A stretch of DNA of 64,000 bases from Acidimicrobiia bacterium (GTDB lineage: Bacteria; Actinomycetota; Acidimicrobiia; Acidimicrobiales; Aldehydirespiratoraceae). The stretch covers positions 160,776-224,775 of the forward strand of contig JAJEHD010000021.1 of the NCBI GenBank assembly GCA_022819505.1. Direction: 5' to 3'. Below the pieces are notes generated by a model. It was given only the letters and a program-made list of their open reading frames with translations. It searched no databases and was not told the origin of the DNA. How positions within the stretch are numbered: the stretch's first letter is position 1; every line of letters begins with the position of its first letter. Positions 60,838 to 64,000 of this stretch are shown piece by piece. Position numbers and translations under genes: made by a program.

Positions 60838-61398
60838 CTACCAGCGGCGCAGAGACTTGCGGATCTTGGCGACTCCCTCGTCGTCGACCGGGGTGGGCAC
60901 CGAGACGAACGTGGTGCGGCAGCGTTTGTGGGCGCTGAGCCGCAGCGTCCGGGCTGTGGTCCGCTTGCCGGCGTCGCGGGCCCGGAGCCGGGCAAACCGG
61001 CTGTGCGGGCTGGTGGTGATCGCCCCGATCCGGCGGATGTTCTGCATGCCGGGCCGCACCCGGTGCTCGTGGTCGAACACGAAGGCCACCCCGGGCACCA
61101 TCACCCGCTCCAGCCAGCCCTTCAGGGAGGCGGGCACGTTGAACGCCATGGTCGGGTAGCAGAACAGCAGCGCATCGGCGGCCTGCAGCCTGGTGGCAGA
61201 GTCGCGCACGTCCTCGGAGATCACCGGCTGGTCGCTGTGGTAGGCGGCCCGCTCGGCCGCGGACATCACCGGGTTGAAGTCGTGAACCGCCAGCAGGTCC
61301 ACGTCGTGGCGCCCGGCCTCCAGCTCCTCGACGGCCTCGACCACCACGCGGCGGTCGTCATCTGCTGGGTCGTAGCCGTTGAGTAGTAGGACGCGCAT
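60838..61398 (-). CDS. NAD(P)H:quinone/FMN reductase, flavodoxin fold
   Basis: 186 residues. MRVLLLNGYDPADDDRRVVVEAVEELEAGRHDVDLLAVHDFNPVMSAAERAAY, then ADALLFCYPTMAFNVPASLKGWLERVMVPGVAFVF match the Flavodoxin_2 family (YwrO/MdaB/KefF type). It would reduce quinones or FMN with NAD(P)H in the cytosol. The C-terminal part is short and basic. It is convergent with the monooxygenase and divergent from the ABC importer. Confidence 0.88.
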   Translation of the reverse strand: MRVLLLNGYDPADDDRRVVVEAVEELEAGRHDVDLLAVHDFNPVMSAAERAAYHSDQPVISEDVRDSATRLQAADALLFCYPTMAFNVPASLKGWLERVMVPGVAFVFDHEHRVRPGMQNIRRIGAITTSPHSRFARLRARDAGKRTTARTLRLSAHKRCRTTFVSVPTPVDDEGVAKIRKSLRRW

Positions 61399-61499
61399 AG
61401 TCCACCGGTCTGGTCACGGTCTGGTCGGGGTACTGTATGGTCGCCGCTGCAACAGGCAACCTCCACACATTATTCGACATGAAGGGGGAGACGGATCTG

Positions 61500-62243
61500 G
61501 TGACGACTGTGACCACCACCGGCGCGCTGTCCTTCGACGGGATAGGCATGACCTTCCCCGACGGGACCGAAGCGCTGAGAAACATCACATTCTCGATCGA
61601 CAAGGGTGAGTTCATCACCGTCGTCGGTCCCTCGGGATGCGGGAAGTCGACCCTGCTGCGGATCGCGTCGGGCCTGCTGGATCCCACAGCCGGCAGCGTG
61701 GAGGTCGACCGCGAGCGGCTCGGCTACGTGTTCCAGGACGCCACGCTGCTGCCCTGGCGCACGGTGCGCCAGAACATCGAGCTGCTGGCCGAGCTGCACG
61801 GATTCGACTCCGCTGAGCGAACGAGGCTGTCGACCGCAGCGATCGAGCTGGTCGGCCTGACCGGCTTCGAGAACCACTACCCGAAGTCCCTGTCGGGCGG
61901 CATGAAGATGCGGACCTCGCTGGCCCGCACCCTCACCCTGAAGCCGCCCGTCTTCCTGTTCGACGAGCCCTTCGGCGCGGTGGACGAGATGACCCGCGAA
62001 CACCTCAACGAGGAGACGCAGCGGCTGTTCCAGTCGGAGGGGTTCGCCGGACTGTTCATCACCCACTCCATCAGCGAAGCGGTGTTCATGAGCACCAAGG
62101 TGTACGTCATGTCGGCTCGACCGGGGCGGATAATCGCCGGCTTCGACGTGCCGTTCAGCTACCCGCGCCAGCCCGAGCTGCGCTTCAACCCGGACTTCGC
62201 CCAACTCAGCGGCGAGGTCTCCCTAGCCCTGCGAGGTTCCTGA
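61500..62243 (+). CDS. ABC importer ATP-binding protein, nitrate/sulfonate/taurine type
   Basis: About 247 residues from GTG 61500, chosen because AGGGGGAG at 61482-61489 is at suitable distance; ATG 61479 and a start at 61437 are alternatives. Walker A VGPSGCGKSTLLRIASGLL, Q-loop VFQDATLLPWRTVRQN, signature LSGGMKMRTSLARTL, Walker B VFLFDEPFGAVDEMT, H-loop FITHSISEAVFMS. The sequence QDATLLPWRTV is characteristic of SsuB/TauB/NrtD and of ThiY-type pyrimidine-precursor importers. Next come the permease (3 bases on) and the binding protein. Confidence 0.94.
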   Translation: MTTVTTTGALSFDGIGMTFPDGTEALRNITFSIDKGEFITVVGPSGCGKSTLLRIASGLLDPTAGSVEVDRERLGYVFQDATLLPWRTVRQNIELLAELHGFDSAERTRLSTAAIELVGLTGFENHYPKSLSGGMKMRTSLARTLTLKPPVFLFDEPFGAVDEMTREHLNEETQRLFQSEGFAGLFITHSISEAVFMSTKVYVMSARPGRIIAGFDVPFSYPRQPELRFNPDFAQLSGEVSLALRGS

Positions 62244-62245
62244 TC

Positions 62246-63148
62246 ATGACCGTGAGTCCCGACCTGATCCGCCCGGCACCGGAGGGCTCGGCCTCGGACC
62301 TTCCGCCCGCGGAGGAGGCGCTGGTCCACACCCCCGGGCCCCTGCCGGGCGCCTCCCGGCCGAAGAGCCTGGTTCGGGTCGCCGTGCCTCCGGTGGTGCT
62401 GGGGGCTGCGCTGCTCGGCTTTTGGTACGTGATCTCGTACGTCATCCTCGAACCCAGTCGCCGGTTCCTGCTGCAGCCTCCGCACAAAGTCGTAGAGGTC
62501 GGCTTCCTGGAATGGGACAACTACTCACGGATCCTCAAGGCGCTGTGGAACAGCACCCAGGTGGCGTTGATCGGCCTCGGCATCGCCATCACCATCGGCT
62601 TCTTCCTGGCCACCATGATGAGCCAGGCCAAGATGATCGAGCGGGCGGTCTTCCCCTTCGCGGTGACGCTGCAGGCCATACCGATCCTGGCCATCGTGCC
62701 GATGATCGGCTTCTGGTTCGGCTACGGCACGACGGCCCGGGTGATCGTGTGCATCATCATCTCGCTGTTCCCGATCATCATGAACACCCTGTTCGGCCTC
62801 CAGTCGGCCGAGCGGGGTATGCACGACCTGTTCACACTGCACCAGGCCAACCGCCTCACCCGACTCCGAAAACTCATGTTCCCGGCCGCCCTGCCGGCCG
62901 TGTTCGCGGGGCTGCGCATCTCCGCGGGCCTGGCAGTGATCGGCGCCATCGTCGGCGACTTCTTCTTCGGCCAGGGCGAGGCCGGCATCGGCCAGCTCCT
63001 GCGCAGGTACGCCAGTCAGCTGGACGGTGAGGAGCTGCTGACCTCGGTCATCATGTCGTCGGCTCTGGGCGTCGTGACGTTCTGGACGTTCGGCTGGATC
63101 CAGAAGCTCGTCATAGGCAAATGGCACGAGACCGAGGTTCTCGGCTGA
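62246..63148 (+). CDS. ABC importer permease
   Basis: 300 residues with six predicted membrane helices (VAVPPVVLGAALLGFWYVISYVI, ALIGLGIAITIGFFLATM, ILAIVPMIGFWFGYGTTARVIVCIIISLFPIIMNTLFGL and others). The coupling EAA loop is seen near MHDLFTLHQANRLTRLRKLMFPAALPAVFAGLRIS. It forms the membrane channel of the importer encoded here. A Pro-rich cytoplasmic tail of about 50 residues precedes the first helix. Confidence 0.93.
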   Translation: MTVSPDLIRPAPEGSASDLPPAEEALVHTPGPLPGASRPKSLVRVAVPPVVLGAALLGFWYVISYVILEPSRRFLLQPPHKVVEVGFLEWDNYSRILKALWNSTQVALIGLGIAITIGFFLATMMSQAKMIERAVFPFAVTLQAIPILAIVPMIGFWFGYGTTARVIVCIIISLFPIIMNTLFGLQSAERGMHDLFTLHQANRLTRLRKLMFPAALPAVFAGLRISAGLAVIGAIVGDFFFGQGEAGIGQLLRRYASQLDGEELLTSVIMSSALGVVTFWTFGWIQKLVIGKWHETEVLG

Positions 63149-63261
63149 CGACTCCGGCAGTGACGCCCGCTTTGCCGGACTGTATACGACTCCTGTAGCT
63201 TCACCGCGTCGGCGTCGCACCACGACCCGACCATTTCACAATCCCTGCAGGAGGAATCCAA

Positions 63262-64000
63262 GTGAAGAACAGAAAGTGGATGCGCCTTGTCGCGGTTCTG
63301 CTGGCCTTCGGCCTCGTGGCCGCGGCCTGCGGCGACGACGATGACGACGCTCCCGGCACAGACGCAGCACCGGAGGCCACAACGGCGCCGTCCGATGACG
63401 CCGCCGCGCCGGACGACGATGATGCCGCGCCCGCGGTCGATGAGGACGAGGCGCCGGCCGCGACGACCACTGCAGTGCCGGTGGTCGAGGGCGAGCTGGC
63501 CGGTGTGTGCCCGTCGCCGTTGGTGGTTCAGACGGATTGGTTCCCGGAGTCTGAGCACGGCGCCATGTACGAGCTGCTCGGCGATGACTATGTCGTGGAT
63601 GTGGACAACAAGGTCGTCCGGGCTTCGATGGTGCTTGGTGGCACCGACTTGGGCATCGAGTGGGAGGTCCGTACTGGCGGTCCCGCCATCGGGTTCTCGC
63701 CGGTGTCTCAGCACATGGCAGTCGACGAGGGCATCCACCTGGGTTATGCGTCCACCGACCAGCAGATCAACCACTGGGACGTGGCTCCTTTGATGTCGGT
63801 GGTGGCTCCGCTGGAGCGCAACCCGCAGATGATCATGTGGGATCCCGAGACCTATCCCAATGTGAACAGCATCGCTGATCTGGGTGCGCAGGGCATCACA
63901 ATCAACGTGTTCGGTGGTGGAACGTTCTCTGAGGTGTTCGTGGCTCAGGGGATCTGGTCTGCTGATCAGGTTGACCCGTCCTATGAGGGCAACCCGTCGC
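63262..64000 (+). CDS. ABC importer substrate-binding lipoprotein, NMT1/SsuA type (3' end outside window)
   Basis: Open from GTG 63262 to the window end (246 codons seen), with GGAGG at 63250-63254. Lipobox in LAFGLVAAACGDDD. A very acidic Asp/Ala-rich linker (residues about 24-70) anchors the domain. The binding fold starts at LVVQTDWFPESEHGAMYELLG with HGAMYEL and continues with GPAIGFSPVSQHMAVDEGIHLGYASTDQQI and GAQGITINVFGGGTFSEVFV, as in NMT1-like proteins for thiamine precursors, sulfonates or nitrate. The linker is longer than usual. The ligand cannot be named. Confidence 0.88.
   Translation, partial: MKNRKWMRLVAVLLAFGLVAAACGDDDDDAPGTDAAPEATTAPSDDAAAPDDDDAAPAVDEDEAPAATTTAVPVVEGELAGVCPSPLVVQTDWFPESEHGAMYELLGDDYVVDVDNKVVRASMVLGGTDLGIEWEVRTGGPAIGFSPVSQHMAVDEGIHLGYASTDQQINHWDVAPLMSVVAPLERNPQMIMWDPETYPNVNSIADLGAQGITINVFGGGTFSEVFVAQGIWSADQVDPSYEGNPS

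Overview
This is a high-GC (visibly about 65-70 %) chromosomal window with dense genes and many GTG/TTG starts. The mix of genes suggests an actinobacterium, most likely of the Acidimicrobiia type: a type II glutamine synthetase, DUF4349 and other lipoproteins, PspC-type signalling proteins, and a GAF/PAS/histidine kinase/receiver/winged-helix polypeptide. No rRNA genes or CRISPR arrays were seen. The taxonomic guess is inference from gene content only.

Left core region (1-23.2 kb). After the end of an oligopeptide ABC ATPase come two CooC-like nickel-insertion ATPases. The second is the most striking object in the window. Its reading frame is intact for 244 codons except for two TGA codons separated by one codon, exactly where CooC carries its metal-binding Cys-x-Cys pair. 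A 7-bp hairpin with an AGUU loop follows at SECIS-like spacing. A tRNA-Sec gene (anticodon UCA) and the selenium-linked gene yqeC lie in the same window at 54.2-55.2 kb. I therefore read the second ATPase as a selenoprotein with a Sec-x-Sec metal site. The rest of this region holds small membrane proteins, a methyltransferase, a NarL-type regulator with a PspC sensor kinase and two membrane partners, a sulfotransferase/DUF1214 pair, lipoproteins, glnII, nadE, a primary-type sigma factor, a TetR regulator and the multidomain sensor-regulator.

Accessory region (23.4-54.2 kb). It carries Fic, DUF433, macrodomain and DUF5343/HEPN genes, then a P4-type integrase. Next come a truncated ATPase gene fused to the tail of another integrase, an AbrB/PIN operon, a second broken macrodomain copy, a frameshifted DUF262/DUF1524 gene, a hicB whose hicA is deleted, three unknown or nuclease-like genes, a helicase-methylase-ATPase trio, a KAP NTPase, and an intact hicA/hicB-like pair. 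A 12-bp copy of the 3' end of tRNA-Sec lies just before the integrase (28105) and matches the tRNA-Sec 3' end at 54221. The 26-kb block between them is thus a candidate defence island integrated in selC.

Right core region (54.2-64 kb). It contains tRNA-Sec, yqeC, an FAD oxidoreductase, ubiX/ubiD homologues, a TIGR03792-like protein, a luciferase-like monooxygenase, a flavodoxin-fold reductase, and an ABC importer (ATPase, permease, and a binding protein cut by the window end).
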